DNA of 64,000 nt from Gossypium raimondii (GCF_025698545.1 NC_068570.1:4960001-5024000); one strand, 5' to 3'; shown: positions 20,647 to 33,507, counted from the first letter of the stretch. The notes: a model not told the origin generated them from the letters alone. Translations and numbers: made by a program.

Positions 20647-22249
20647 TCTTTTATGTATCTTATTATTATTATTTACTTAATTCTCATTGGTTGGAACACA
20701 TCACTTATGAGTTAAGTAATTTTATTGGTTAGGTTATTATTTATTTATTTTCTTAGATAATTTTAAAGAGTTTTATTAGGGTTCAATTACTCTTGTATTT
20801 TGCCTATAAATAGGCTTGCTTTCTACACATTGGGGGAGGTCGAATAAAAAGAGAGTATTTGTTTTCTTCCAAATTTGTGTGAGGCAAATTTTTTAGAGTA
20901 GAGTGATTCTTCTCTTGTTATTTAGTTTGGAGTTTGTTACTTTCGAGGGTATTTTGGAGTTACAAATATTCAAATTTCTTTCCCGTTCATCGGTGTTTCT
21001 AGAGGTTTTTCTTCTAGGGGTTTCGTAGGGAGCCGCTCAATCATTGGCGTTTTTGGTTACAAGTTAACCAAGGGTTCCATAGGGCAAATCTATCCTTTTT
21101 TTTCTTTTTTTTTATTATTTAACTAATTTTATTTATTCTCGTTTTATTCTAATTTGTGTTTCTCTTGTGTCTAGATCCGGGTTTCCGCATCACTTGGGAA
21201 TATTCAACAAGGTTTAGATCAATTTTATCGTTTCGCTTACTTTTATTCATTAGAAATTAAAAGAAAGGGAAATAAATAATTTACACATTAATGTAAAAGT
21301 TTGGAAACGGGAAAAAGTTGTTTTGAATATAAAGAATTCAATTTATGTTTAGATTTGATTAAGAATATGATTTTTATATTGATTAGTTATATCCAATTTT
21401 AGTTTCAAAATTAGGTTATATTCAAAATCGAGATTTGATTAAGAATGATTGATATTCGTTTTGAGTGAAATTCAATTTATGAATCATGTGAAAGAAACAA
21501 GGACTTGGCTTATTTGGTGGGCAAATATTATGTTTCGCAATGAAGAATATGAGAAGAGAGAAAACTAGAGGGAATAAGAAAAGGAAAATAAAGAATTAAA
21601 AATTAAATTGTTCAAAAAATAAAAGCATAAGGACTAGTTTTAACAAATGAGAAGTATAGAAAAATTACATTAAAAGAAATAGAGAAAGGAAGAAAACAGA
21701 TGGAGAAGAGAATGAAAAAAAAAGAGGAAAGTTCAAAGAATATAAAAAAATTAAATGGCTCAAAACGAAAAAATATAGGACCAATTGTATAATTTAACCT
21801 AAAATTTTCGTTTAAAATGATGATTTAACATGTCACGTTAGCTTACCGTTACATCGTTAACGGAAATTAACGCTCAGTGACTAAAATGTAACATTTTAAA
21901 TATAAGTGACTAAAATATATCTTCAAACAAAAAAAGTGACTATTTTGATAGTTTATCTTTTTTATTATTAGTTAAGAATATTATAATAAAATACTTTGAC
22001 TAGAAGAAAAGCTTTATTTGATGCTATATATATCTGAGGGTTTATTTTATTACGAGAGCTTTACTTTGATTACTTCGTCTTCAGGATAAACTTAGTTAAA
22101 TTGAAAATTAAAATGGGAAATCCAACTTTGTTATACCAAATTCTTTAAAATGGGACATTCCTTTAGTAAAAGATTTATGTTGGAAATTTATGGCCCAAAC
22201 TTTGGGAGTCTTATAGCCAGGCTAAGTCGGTATATTCATGGATTGCATC

Positions 22250-22800
22250 TAGATCTATTCGTGGGTCAGGTTACTCAATTAGGTTCAAAAGCTCGTCCGA
22301 AATTTAGAGGTGTTTAGGTAAAAATATTAGGCCTGGAAAATAGGTTTAGACAAAAAAATCAAGCCCATTTAAATATGGGTCGGGTTCAGGCTTGAACATT
22401 CAAGGACCGACCTGACCCGTTTTTAAGTTTATAATATTTTATATTTTGTTATTTTTATATATTATGTTATTTAGAATACACTAAAAAAATAAACATATAC
22501 AAAATATATAATACTACTCTAAAGTAAACATTAAAATAATGTTAAGATGATTATATAAAAAATATCAATAAATAAAAAAAATGTATAAAATTAGTAAATA
22601 TTAAAATAAAATAATATAAATATTTTAAAAAATTAAAAAATAATATGGGCGGACCTAAAATAGGCTTGAGTTAGTCTTTTGCATATGGGTTTGGCCGAAA
22701 TTTTAAGTTCATATTTTAGACTAGGTCAATCTTAGACAAACATAAAATATTTTAATATAATACTTAGGCCTAACCCAAACCCGGTCCATGAACACCTTTA
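22250..22800. mobile_element. hAT-like MITE with 8-bp TSD
   Basis: Perfect direct repeats ATTGCATC at 22242-22249 and 22801-22808 flank a 551-bp element. Its degenerate inverted ends are TAGATCTATTCGTGGGTC and, inverted, TAAAGGTGTTCATGGACC. The interior has the 'aggcctggaaaataggtt' block shared with 12631-13206 and 25222-25636. Confidence 0.7.
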
Positions 22801-22835
22801 ATTGCATCTAAAGGTTGTTTATAAGATGGGCCAAG

Positions 22836-22837
<2 letters not shown>

Positions 22838-22879
<42 letters not shown>
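22838..22879 (+). repeat. (TA)n microsatellite
   Basis: About 20 uninterrupted TA units. Confidence 0.95.
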
Positions 22880-22882
<3 letters not shown>

Positions 22883-23327
22883 ATTAATACATTATATATT
22901 TGCTTAAATTTGATTCGATATTACTTAAACTTGTCCATATTTATAAATGATTAATCTAATATTATTTTAGTTCTAACTCATTATTTTTAACACTTTTAAA
23001 AAATTATATTGTTTTAATTTAATGTTTATTAACTTTATATGTTATTCTTTTATTATAATTTAATATTTTTTATTTTTATATTTCAGTATTGTGTATTTAC
23101 TTTTTATATAAATTACGCCATTTTTAAAATATATATTACAAATACCCAAATATAAATATATACTACAAAGTAGGCCAAAACATTAATTTTAATGTTTTAA
23201 CTTTATTTGTAAACCAACAAATTTTATAAAACTAAACTTCTCTAATAAATTGTACACGTTTTTAAATATATTTAATGTACCTTAATTTATGGATACAATT
23301 AATTATGGCGTGGCGGGATGATACAAA

Positions 23328-23375
23328 CTAGTATATATATTAGTTTGTATACTTGTGCGATGCACGGATCAATTG
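23328..23375 (-). mobile_element. Possible Helitron 3' end
   Basis: On the minus strand a CCGTGCATCGCAC hairpin-like motif is followed at about 10-20 nt by CTAA and then CTAG, next to A/T. This fits the terminal layout of Helitrons. No 5' TC end or helicase was found. Confidence 0.3.
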
Positions 23376-23644
23376 TATGCATTAAATAAAATACATTTAA
23401 TTATTTTTACGAATCTATTTGATTTTTATATTTCACTAATAATTTGATTGTGAAATTAAATCATGCTGTTGTGTGGCGTGTAATAAGTGACATATATTTT
23501 AGAATATGCTTAAAATTAATTGTTATTAAAATTATTTTAAATTATATTTTTATTGTATGTAATAAAAAATAAAATAAGATTACTTGTTTTTCCATTTCTT
23601 GCGGAATGAATTGGATAAAAATAAATATTATATTTATATTTGCT

Positions 23645-24475
23645 TAAAATTGGTCCCTCTACTTTTACAACTTATTTCATTAACTCTGTTAAAAAATTAA
23701 GTATAATCACAAATGTAGCCCTTCAATTTTTACAACTTTTGTCAATTTGACCCTACTCTTTTTATTTTTACTTTCATTATTAAAAATTATAGGAAATTAA
23801 AAAACACTAAAACTTAATATTAATCACCATTAGATTAGAATTCATTAACTATTTAATTAATTATGAGTTTATTCTTGCAGGATTAAAACACTAATTTTCT
23901 CGATAATAAACTTTAGAAAAACCCTCTTTTCTAACTCTTTTTACTTCTTTCATATTCCCTCAACTCTCATGGTTTCCCCTAATAAACAAAACTAACATCT
24001 CCTTTTTTTTTAAAACGATATATATCATGAAAGAAGGAAGGAAAGAAAGTCTTCATGTCTTTTTTTTTGCATGGTTTCCTTTGATTTTCCAGATATTCAC
24101 AACCTTCTTTGGTGCGAGAGTCTTGATTCTTAAAATTATTTAATATACACGATATTTATTGTCGCTAGATAAGAATTACAATTTAAAATCTTTAGTAGTA
24201 ACGATTAATAGTAAATTTTATTTATTTTTTCTATTTTAATTAGTTGACACGTATCACATATGAGAAAATTTTATAACTTTTTAAAATTTCAATAATTAAA
24301 GAAGAAATAAAAAGAGTAGAGATCAAACTGACAAAAGCTATAAAAGTTAAGGAGATAATTTTGTAACATAGTTAATGGAATAAGTTAACCGATCAACTAA
24401 AAATGAACAAATCGAAACATAAAGAGATTAATTTTGAGCAAATAAAAGTGGAGGGACTAAACCAACAGAAATAGA
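23645..24475. mobile_element. Foldback element with about 200-bp inverted arms
   Basis: 'ttggtccctctacttttac' and 'attaactctgtta' on the left reappear inverted as 'agtggagggactaaacc' and 'taacatagttaat' on the right. Further arm matches surround CTACTCTTTTTATTT. There is no coding content. Arm length suggests a MULE-type MITE; no TSD was settled. Confidence 0.6.
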
Positions 24476-25015
24476 TAAATACAAGGACTATTCTTAGAAT
24501 TTAACAAAAAATAAAAGTAAATTCCATTCAAGTCAAGTCCATGAGTTGTGGCTTGAAGTGAGGAATTTTGACATGAAAAAAGTTTAATTCCTTTAACCAA
24601 CCATGAAAATTGTTTTGACATGAACTTGACTTTTATCACAAATAAGGTTTAAAAATTGAAGGATGTCAAAATCATACTGGTATAGAAGAAAGAAGCAACA
24701 CAATTAGGAGGATGTGACTCGAGTTTTTAATAGAATCTATTTTAAACTAGATTGAAGTTTGATTCGAAATTAGTAAACTTGAGAAGTTGGAATTATTATT
24801 GAGATTATGGGTCGTGGCGAAGCTCTCTCTATGGCATAAAGTAACAATCATCATGCTCGAGTATTTTTAATTTTGCCAATTGAGTACCAATTTGTGGGGT
24901 GTACCTCGCATTTATCGAACAGTTTGCAGGTACTTACTAAAGTTAGCCGGCGACGTCACAACGAGAAACTTCCTGATGTTGCAATGACAAACAATGTCGT
25001 GACGACACACAGGGG
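24476..25015. other. Intergenic, no gene seen
   Basis: Mixed-composition DNA without a supportable frame. Confidence 0.4.
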
Positions 25016-25655
25016 TGAAGACAGAAATTTTTTTTAGGGTGCCAAAATTAAATTTTAATTTTTACAATAGTAAAAATGCAATTTCAACATTTAAATAACC
25101 TATGTCTTTATAATTTTTAAATAATTAAATCAAATTTTTATCATTTTTAGGGGGCCAAAGTGTAATTTTATCTTTACTAATTTAAAAGTTTTTAAAAAAT
25201 TGGACTGGGGCCCTTGCTAGCTAGAGGTGTCCATGGGCCGGGTGGCCCGACCCAGCCTGACGGCCCGCCCGAAATATGGGAGGGTTCGAGTAAAAATATA
25301 GGCCCGAAATATGGGTTTGGGCAAAAAAAACTAGGCCCGTTTAAAAAACGGGTCGGGCCTCGAGCACCACTTTTTTGGCCCGGTCTCGGCTCTGCCCGAA
25401 TATATAATAAATAAATATTTTTTATTTTAAAATATTTTAAAATATTTTTAAAATAATTTTTTTATTTTTTATTTTTAAAATAATTTTTTGGTATTTATTA
25501 AAAAATAGGTCGGGCTGGGCCGGGCTCGGGCTTAGAATTTTTTTTTCGGGCCGGGCCTGGACAAAATTTTTAGGCTTGGCCCGGACCTAGGAAGCGGGCC
25601 GAATTTTTTTTTGGGCCCGACCCATGGACACCTCTATTGCCAGCCCCTTTAGTTA
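25016..25655. mobile_element. MITE interrupted by a younger MITE
   Basis: Outer ends read CAGGGGTGAAG on the left and CAGCCCCTTT on the right. The interior has 'agggggccaaagtgtaattttat', seen in related elements at 6380 and 59118. It is split at 25221 by the hAT MITE at 25222-25636. Confidence 0.5.
25222..25636. mobile_element. GC-rich hAT MITE
   Basis: Inverted ends TAGAGGTGTCCATGGG and CCCATGGACACCTCTA flank 415 bp. The 8-bp TSD TTGCTAGC / TTGCCAGC has one mismatch. Its high GC (repeated GGCCCG and GGGCCG) contrasts sharply with surrounding AT-rich DNA. Confidence 0.8.
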
Positions 25656-26775
25656 CACTGTTGACGACATGAATGAAAACGTTATGATGTGATAACATGC
25701 TTTCCACAAACACCGAGATTCATTTACAAATTTTTGGAAAATAAATTTAAAACCCAAACCCGACACATATTTTAAACGGACCTATTTATTGGATTTAACT
25801 CAAACTCTCTTAAAACTTCGGATGGAAATTCGAATTCATCATAGGATATCGCAAATTGGTAAGTGGACAAAGTGTTTAAATTGCAAAGAAATTGCAAATG
25901 AATTCGTTGAAGGTAGGCGGGACTTTTGGGATGTAACACAGAAAATATAATAGGCTATAATAAGTCTGACAAAGTCTTTAAACATTCATTTTGCTCAAAG
26001 CTACTCATTGCTAGCTTATGCTATTTTTATTATGTTAAACGAAGTCTCGTTTCTATTAAAATTATTTTCATTCATTTCACGATTATAAATAAATAATCAA
26101 TCTCCACATATCTCAAATTCCTTCTAGAACAAATTTTGGGTATTTTACTATTACGTTTAGTGATTAAAATAACAAATAATTTTGGGAAAAAATTATTTTT
26201 TTATTGCAGAGATTGTTTTATTTTTTTAACTTTTTGTATTATTTATTTAATATTAATTTAATATTAAAAGGTGGATTTCCAACATTTTTATATTTTTTCT
26301 GTCAGTAAAAAGCAAATCCGTTAATTAGTAATGAAAGAAACAGCGACGACAACTCTTGTCATTTCACATGATGGTGGCCCCACGTGGCTCTAATAATTTG
26401 TCGTAAAAGAAAAATGGAACTTTAAAACCCACCGTTAACGTAATAACTTTTTCAACAATAAAATAATATAAATTTCTTTTCTTATTTATATATATTTATA
26501 TTTTAGTAAATCTAAAAAAATAAATATATAAGACGGAAATTATGAGTTTTTGATTGGAATCAAACAGTAATATATAATAAAAAATTATTTTTTACAGATT
26601 AATATATAAAATTAATTTAAACTTAAAATAAATTTAAAATCATAGTAGCATTTGTTAAAATTTCAACTTGAAAATCATAAACTTCAAAGCATAATTTTTT
26701 ATAAATATATGTTATACATAATATTTGAGAAAGTTGGAAAAAATATTAGGTCAAAATAAGTTTTGATAGGAAAAA
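25656..26775. other. Intergenic, no gene seen
   Basis: AT-rich. A CACGTG G-box lies at 26381-26386 in CCCCACGTGGC, about 1.4 kb before the galactosyltransferase start. Confidence 0.4.
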
Positions 26776-27133
26776 GTATAATGACGTTTTTGCCTTTCAA
26801 TTTTATAAAATATCATTTTAATTTTCCATTTAATTTTTCGACTCTTTTAACTTTTGAACTTGTATTTTTTATTAAATCACTCAAAATAGATGGAAAAATC
26901 AATATTTGTTAACTTTGTTGATGTGGCATTCATGTGGATGATATAATTTTAAAATTTAATTGAATGTTGACGTGTTATCCACGTATATCACATCAAGAAA
27001 GTTAAAAAAGTTAACTTTTAATCTATTCGGAGTGATTTGACTAAAACACAAGTTTAAAAGTTTAAAAAATTAAAAATAAATGGAAAGTTAAAATAATTTT
27101 TATGAAATTGAAGAGCTAAATAAATCATTATAC
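26776..27133. mobile_element. Foldback MITE with about 165-bp arms
   Basis: GTATAATGACG on the left and TCATTATAC on the right begin long inverted arms that match for about 165 bp with gaps (TTTCAATTT, TCCATTTA, AAATCACTC, AATAGAT in both). Almost the whole element is palindrome. Confidence 0.75.
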
Positions 27134-27476
27134 AAAAAATTAAACTCTTATAAAATATGAGATAAATTTAAGCTTTCAAACCCGAGTCCAATCAAACTAT
27201 TTTTAATATTGTAATATATTTTATAATTTATATAACTTAATTTGTTTTATAAAATAAAAATGATTTGAAATTATTATTTACAAAAATCAGACAAAATTTG
27301 GAAATCAAATTAAATCATAAACAATAAATAAAGTGTCAGAAAAATTGGGAATTTTTTGCAAAAACTGTGGTGATGGATGAAAAGAAAAATCAACAGGATT
27401 CGGGTTAAAATCCAAGGAGAAAACAAGTCGGGCCATGTACAGTGTTTGATTGAAGACAGGTGGCGTGACTGGCGTG

Positions 27477-27699
27477 CACGTGAGTTCCACGGAGGGGGCC
27501 AAAGCACGACGGAAAGTTCAATGTTGAAAACCTTAATAAATACTAATGCGGCAAGTTTCCCTTTGTTTAATGCCTAATTTTTGTTTTCCCTCATTCTTTT
27601 TGACGGTCCAACGCGCGTAACAGTCTTACGATTTTCCATTCATCCAATCCAGTCACCCTTTATGAAATGAACTTTGACAAGCCTAACACAACTATAAAA
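27477..27699 (+). promoter_or_regulatory. Galactosyltransferase promoter elements
   Basis: A G-box CACGTG lies at 27477-27482 and a TATA box TATAAAA at 27693-27699, placing transcription start near 27725. The leader to 27790 is CT-rich. Confidence 0.5.
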
Positions 27700-27790
27700 G
27701 CTTTGAATCTTCTTCTTCGTTTCAAATATTGAATATCTCAGTTTCTTTTTTACATTATCTACAGCTCCGCCTCTCTCTCCCCTCTCGGCC

Positions 27791-30700
27791 ATGAAGCCGC
27801 AACGTAGTCCCAAGAAGATCTCCCTTAATTGGATCCCATTCATCTGTCTCTCCTTCTTCACTCTTGGGATTCTCTTCAGTAACAGGTCTCCCCCTCTCTC
27901 TCTATATATATAAATTTTTTTGGTTTTTCAAATTTCATTTCATTTCTTGTGTTTTTCTTTTCTTTGGATAGATTGATGAACTGGGTCAGTGTTTGTTTTT
28001 CCTCTCTAATTGTTGGGATGGAGTTTTTCTCTTCTTCTTTTTTGATTTATTTCTAGCCATTGGATTTTGGTTACAGGTTGTGGGTACCACCTGAATCCAA
28101 CGGTCAACTTTTATCACAACGCCGACGTGAGCAGGAGTTGCAGATTGTCTCCGGTGATTGCGATACTAAGAAAGTATGTGTTCTTTTTCTTTTGGTTCTT
28201 GTTTACTTTTACTTTTTTGAAAACGAAATTTGTATTTCTAAAAGGAAGGTTTTTTACCATGTTTACACAGACGCCTGGACAAGATAATGATGTAATGGGT
28301 GAAGTTTTGAAAACCCATGAAGCAATTCAGTGAGTACAGAATTGGGTTCTTGTTATTTCAGTTAAGATTAACCTGTGTTTTTACTTTTTAGCTAATTTGT
28401 TTGTAAAAAATTATGATCTTTCATGAGGCCTTACAGATCTCTAGACAAGTCGGTTGCAATGCTAGAGATGCAGTTAGCTGCCTCTCGTAGTTCTCAGGAA
28501 ATGGACAATGGGGAGGCATCTAAAGTTGTTTCAACCTTGACTCGTGATGGTCCACCTAGGAAGAAGGTGTTCATGGTCATTGGAATCAATACTGCTTTTA
28601 GTAGTAGGCGACGGCGCGATTCTGTCCGGGAGACTTGGATGCCACAAGGTTCCATATTTTTCCATAACCTTTTGAGGTTTTAATATCAATTAGTTTGCTA
28701 GTATTTAATGAATTCGTATGTTAATGTTTGAGTAGGGGAAAAGCTTATTCAATTGGAGCGTGAGAAGGGGATCGTCATTCGTTTCATGATCGGCCATAGG
28801 TAAACCATTTCACGCAAGAGAAAGCTTGGTAAAAGTGACATGGAGGCCATTGTACTTAGAAGTCGGATTGTATTTTGACACTTATACTCAAAAAATGGGT
28901 AAATTAGTCCCTATACATTAAATCAAAGAGTAAATTGGTCATTGGTTAAAAATTTCCTCTAACTTTCCTGCTAAAAACTGGTCCCTTGTACCTTAGCATG
29001 AGGTCACCTGGCATGCCAGTTGTCATTTTTTGGTTATTCTATTAGTCACTCTGGTTTTTAATAGAACAAAAGATGAAATTTGTAACAGAAAATACCAGTT
29101 TTTTCTTTGATCTAAATATAGGGACTAATTTGCCATTTTTGAGTAGAGAGGGCAAAATGCATTCTAACTCCTAGTACAGGGACCTCCATGGTACTTTTTC
29201 CGATAAAACTTTAGTTCGAACTGAAATTTGTTTAACCAAAGAAATGGCAATGTTAAGCAAATGACATTTGTTACACTGTGATCAGCATGGGATAAATATA
29301 AAGTACATATTTGAACTAACATAAGTTGTATATACGTTGTTTGATCCAGTGCAACATCCAACAGCATTTTAGATCGAGCTATTGATTCGGAGGAGGCTCA
29401 GCATAAGGATTTTTTTAGACTGGTTAGAAAGCACCCCTATAATTTTTGGATATTCTTGCGAGATATTCAAGCATTTCTTACTGATATCTAGTTTCAATCT
29501 TAAAATGCAGGAGCATGTTGAAGGATATCACGAGTTATCAGCAAAAACAAAAATTTTCTTTTCTACTGCAGTTGCAAAATGGGATGCTGAGTTCTATGTC
29601 AAGGTGGATGATGATGTCCATGTTAATCTTGGTTGGTTTTCCATCTCTTTTCTTTATCTTAAACATTTTATCACACCATCATAATAATAAAGAAAAAATT
29701 CGGTTGTTTTGTATGATGAATTTCTTATGCTTATTTTCTCATAGGTATGCTAGCTACTACCCTTGGCCGTCACCGTTCCAAGCCCCGAGTCTATATAGGG
29801 TGCATGAAATCTGGACCAGTTCTTTCTAGCAAGTAATTTTCCCCATGACCTTTTTATTGTTCATAATATTACTTTTTCAATTTGCTTTGCTCCCTCCTGC
29901 AAATTTGTTATATAACTTCTGTTCCTTTCCTTTATGTTCATTAGGAATGTTAAGTACCATGAACCAGAGTACTGGAAATTTGGAGAAGAGGGTAACAAAT
30001 ACTTCCGGCATGCAACTGGTCAGATATATGCAATTTCAAAGGAGCTAGCAACATACATCTCCATAAACCAGTAAGATCTTTGATTTTTGTCTTGGACTAG
30101 CCTGTTCTTTGTTTATATTTACTTTGCCAATTGAGGGTTCTGATTTAATTTTCATAGTCCTTTTATTTGTGCCCATTTGGCAATGCCTGGCAATCATCCC
30201 CTTGACTTAAGTTTTCTCTCTGTCTTCAATTTTTCTTTCAGTTTATTTAATTAGCCCTTGTTTATCACTTTAAGCATAGAGTTAATCTTTTGTAATCTTG
30301 CATAAGTCCATTAAAATTCCCAAGCTTATTAAAATGCTGGTCAAATTTATATCCTTTACTCTTCCGGTTTCTGTCCCTGATAATAATCTTTTAAAAGAGG
30401 TATCGCTAATATGCCGAGTGATTCTGAATGATTGCAGGCCTATATTGCATAAGTATGCTAATGAAGATGTGTCCCTCGGGGCATGGTTTATTGGCCTTGA
30501 GGTTGAGCACATAGATGATAGGAATATGTGCTGTGGGACTCCTCCAGGTAATGCTTTAAATCTTGTGTCAAACTACATATCTACATGCCAAAAACTCTTA
30601 CCTCAATCCTAAATCTCAATTAATGCTTAATACGATAATTTCATTTGGATTTAGTCAAAGCTTAACGCTCTTTGCTATTTCGGTCTTCTTCCTGTTTTAA

Positions 30701-30875
30701 CTCTTTGTTTGTTTCCTGTTCCACAGATTGTGAGTGGAAGGCACAAGCAGGTAATGTCTGTGTTGCATCTTTCGACTGGAGCTGCAGTGGAATCTGCAAA
30801 TCTGTTGAGAAGCTCAAAACCGTTCACAAAAGGTGTGGTGAAGGAGATGATGCGGTTTGGAACACTTTACTCTAA
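27791..30875 (+). CDS. Beta-1,3-galactosyltransferase (GT31), 11 exons
   Basis: This is a Golgi type II membrane enzyme predicted to add beta-1,3-linked galactose from UDP-Gal to glycans such as arabinogalactan or N-glycan acceptors. Exons: 27791-27885, 28077-28173, 28271-28329, 28437-28648, 28736-28799, 29350-29422, 29511-29631, 29745-29832, 29945-30070, 30438-30547, 30727-30875. All introns have GT-AG ends and the sum is 1194 nt, exactly 397 codons plus stop. A short basic N-terminus (MKPQRSPKK) precedes a membrane anchor (about residues 12-30). A DUF4094-like stem runs to about 110, with [15 protein letters not shown]. The GT31 catalytic domain starts at [12 protein letters not shown], with [13 protein letters not shown], the metal-binding KVDDDVHVN (Asp233-235) and EDVSLGAWF (about 321-329). 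The C-terminus DCEWKA...WSCSGICKS is typical of the B3GALT1-8 clade. Intron 5 carries a MITE. The exact member and acceptor are not determinable. Confidence 0.94.
28825..29208. mobile_element. MITE in intron 5 of the galactosyltransferase
   Basis: 'tggaggccattgtacttagaagt' on the left is matched by the inverted 'actcctagtacagggacctcca' on the right. Inner blocks 'aattagtccctatacattaaatcaaag' and 'ctttgatctaaatatagggactaat' are also inverted copies. Relatives lie at about 10525-10900 and 31425-31680. Confidence 0.65.
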
Positions 30876-31420
30876 ATTAGTTCGGATACTAAGCTTTTCT
30901 TGTTGTAAACAAGATCAAACATTCGTGGTTTGATGATCGAGAAAGCAGATTTCGTCCAGCGAAGTAGGAGAAAAACATTGCATCTGGTTTCAATACATAT
31001 CTGCAAACCCATCTCCAACAACATTTGCAGGAAATCGTATTGGAAAGAAATGGAGATTAAAGATAGAAATCACTTTTTTTAATCAGAAAAGCATATTATG
31101 ATAGTAGCATTTCAACGTATATTCCCATTCTTTTCATTTTTGGGTTTGATAGGAGAGATGATTGTATTTATACTTTAGAATTATTAAGGTAATGTTGTAA
31201 TTTTAAGAGGTGCAAAAATGGTGGTCCAAACTCCAAAAGGAAAACCCTAATGTATGTGGTTATATTTATAGAGAAAGGTTTGTAAAATAGGCTGCAAGTG
31301 ATATGCTGATCTTGCAATGTTACACGCTTGTTATTTATATGGAAGGCAGACAGTTGAGAACTTTACATCATTGTATCAATAATTTTTTTTCTAATTGTAT
31401 GTGCCATTTTTGTGTGTGTG
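30876..31420 (+). other. 3' UTR and downstream region of the galactosyltransferase
   Basis: No further frame. T/A-rich motifs fit a plant polyadenylation region, though no single site can be chosen. Confidence 0.4.
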
Positions 31421-31424
31421 TTTA

Positions 31425-31680
31425 GTCCCATATAGGGTTTTTTCTAGGAGTTAAATTATATTTGGTCTTTTCTGTTAAAAATATAGATAAATTAGTTTTA
31501 TTATTGAAAACTGGTGTAGTTAATGGAATAACTAAATAGAGACGTACCACGCATATGTTATGCTGATGTATAAGGACTAAATTTTAACAGAAAAATTGAT
31601 TTTTTTATCTAATATACAGAGATTAATTTGTTCATTTTTTGAGTAAAGAGAGTAAATGATAATCTAAACCTTACTACATG
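31425..31680. mobile_element. MITE relative of the intron-5 element
   Basis: 'tttctaggagttaaattatatttggtc' on the left and the inverted 'agagagtaaatgataatctaaacctta' on the right, with matching inner blocks. More degraded than 28825-29208. Confidence 0.45.
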
Positions 31681-32111
31681 ATTTTCGTATTTTTATCTCA
31701 TTTTCAGTAAAAAGAGAAAAATTACAATTGAGAGCATCAAGAATACATCGTACCTAATCATTCGAGATAATCCAAGTTTAATATTTAGAGCCTAAGTTAT
31801 AAGTGCATTCAAATAATGTACTGTCCAAAAAAAAATTGTTCTCTTTTTTTCTCCAAACCGTTTGTTTTTTTTTTGTCTAGTGGTAGGGCCAACCTCCAGT
31901 CGGGTGGCAGCTGCCTTTTTGTCCTTCCCACCAACGTCTCTCTCTCTCTTTGCAAGTTGTGATGGACAAATGATGGTGACTATCATCATTAGAATTTCAT
32001 TGGCCACCAACAATTTCTCTTGAAAAGTGGGTGGTGCTTTATCGACTTCTTAATTTAATTTTGTTTTGAAAGTATTTTAGAATAATAAATTATTTCACGA
32101 GTTGGTTTGGT
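31681..32111. other. Intergenic, no gene seen
   Basis: Short (CT)n and T-rich tracts; otherwise nothing supportable up to the TSD at 32112-32116. Confidence 0.4.
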
Positions 32112-32464
32112 CCCATTGTTGACACCATTTTTTTGATAAAACGATGTCGACTTGGATTTTGAAAATAAAACGAAAATGGGAGTCACCACCAATCTTTTTT
32201 GATGAGGTGTGATCGGGTCACCTCGTAAAACGATTGTTTTTAATAAACAGTTTAGATTTATCAAAACAATGCTTTTGGTCTGCGAAATTCAAAGAAACAG
32301 GTTCGGGAGTCGGTTGCGTACGAGGAAGGATTAGCACCCTTGTAACGGCCAAAAATTGGTACCTAGTTAATTAATTAGTGTCTTAATGTCGAAGATTGAA
32401 AACTTTGAAGAGTTTTAAAAAATACGATCCTTAAAAAAAATTTGAATAACATGGATTGAAATTT

Positions 32465-32775
32465 AAGATTCTCTTGTTCTGAAGGAATATCACACCCAGC
32501 ATGTTAGGATACGATATTTTAAACCCTCGAAACCAAGGTCACCTTATGGTTTCAGAAACCTATACTTTGAAGTTTTAAGAGGATATTTGGCTATTTGGTT
32601 GAATGAGAAATCGAAACCCAGCACGTTAGGGCACGTTTTCTCGAATTTCCAAACACAAAATAGTCTTATTTAGAAATTCTTTTTTGAAACTTTAAAGGAT
32701 ATTTTGCTATTTAGGTTTAACGAGAAAATCGAAACCCCGTAAGTTAGAGTACGATTTCTCGGATCTCCAAAACGC
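32465..32775 (-). repeat. Stem-loop unit array in outer LTR (three units)
   Basis: Units centre near 32505, 32622 and 32745. Loops are complements of CCTAAC...GGGT. Arms are AATATC/GATATT, GAGAAATCG/CGTTTTCTC and GAGAAAATCG/CGATTTCTC respectively, so the arms differ but stay complementary. Confidence 0.7.
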
Positions 32776-33507
32776 GAAATATTGCCTTAATTAAAAATTT
32801 CTTCTTTTTTTAAAAAGAATTTTAACGAATACGATACCTAAACGATGTATATTTTGTTTATTTAGGGGTAACATAAAACGGTTTATTATGGGTATATAAA
32901 ACACATTAAGTGCCACTTTTGAAATGATGGAATGATCGGATGCTAATATAGAACATGGAATGATAATTTATGAATAAAATGTTACATTAATGAATGACAA
33001 ATATACAAAAATACGAATGAACAAATTATAGCACCCACGATAATAAGCACACAACATATAATTTTAATACCAACATTAGTAATCAAAGGAAAACAAAAGA
33101 TAATGTATGAAACAATTTAAAGTGAATAATAATTTAAAATAAACGATTTATAAGAACAATAGATAATAAAAGTTCCAAATAATCAATATATAAGAAAATT
33201 GACAATTTGAAAGACATATTCATATATATGTATAATAGTTTACAATAAACAAAAATTTGAAATAAATAATATGTAAAACAATTTAAAATAAATAATATAT
33301 AAAACTTAAAATTAATGATGATAAAAGGGATTTTATTTTTTAAAATAAATAAATAAATTAATTAATTAATTAAATGGGCCTAGGACGAAATCGAATTTGG
33401 ATGAAAAAACTTAGGTCAAAATTGCAAATAAAATAAAGGTTACCAGGGACCAAAATAGAGCGCGTTGAAAGTTCCAAGGAGCAGATGAGCAAATATCACA
33501 GGCCCCT

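Larger units (their letters stand above)
19603..21958. mobile_element. Pack-MULE-like element with long TIRs and 9-bp TSD
   Basis: Ends GGGTAAACTATCAAAATAGTCA and the inverse TGACTATTTTGATAGTTTATCT are flanked by perfect 9-bp copies of TTTTTATTA (19594-19602 and 21959-21967), typical of Mutator elements. Inverted similarity extends about 380 bp (to about 19985 on the left, from about 21580 on the right). No transposase is present. The interior holds foreign-looking pieces: an F-box/DUF295-like fragment, a retroelement coding tail and an LTR-like segment. Confidence 0.8.
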
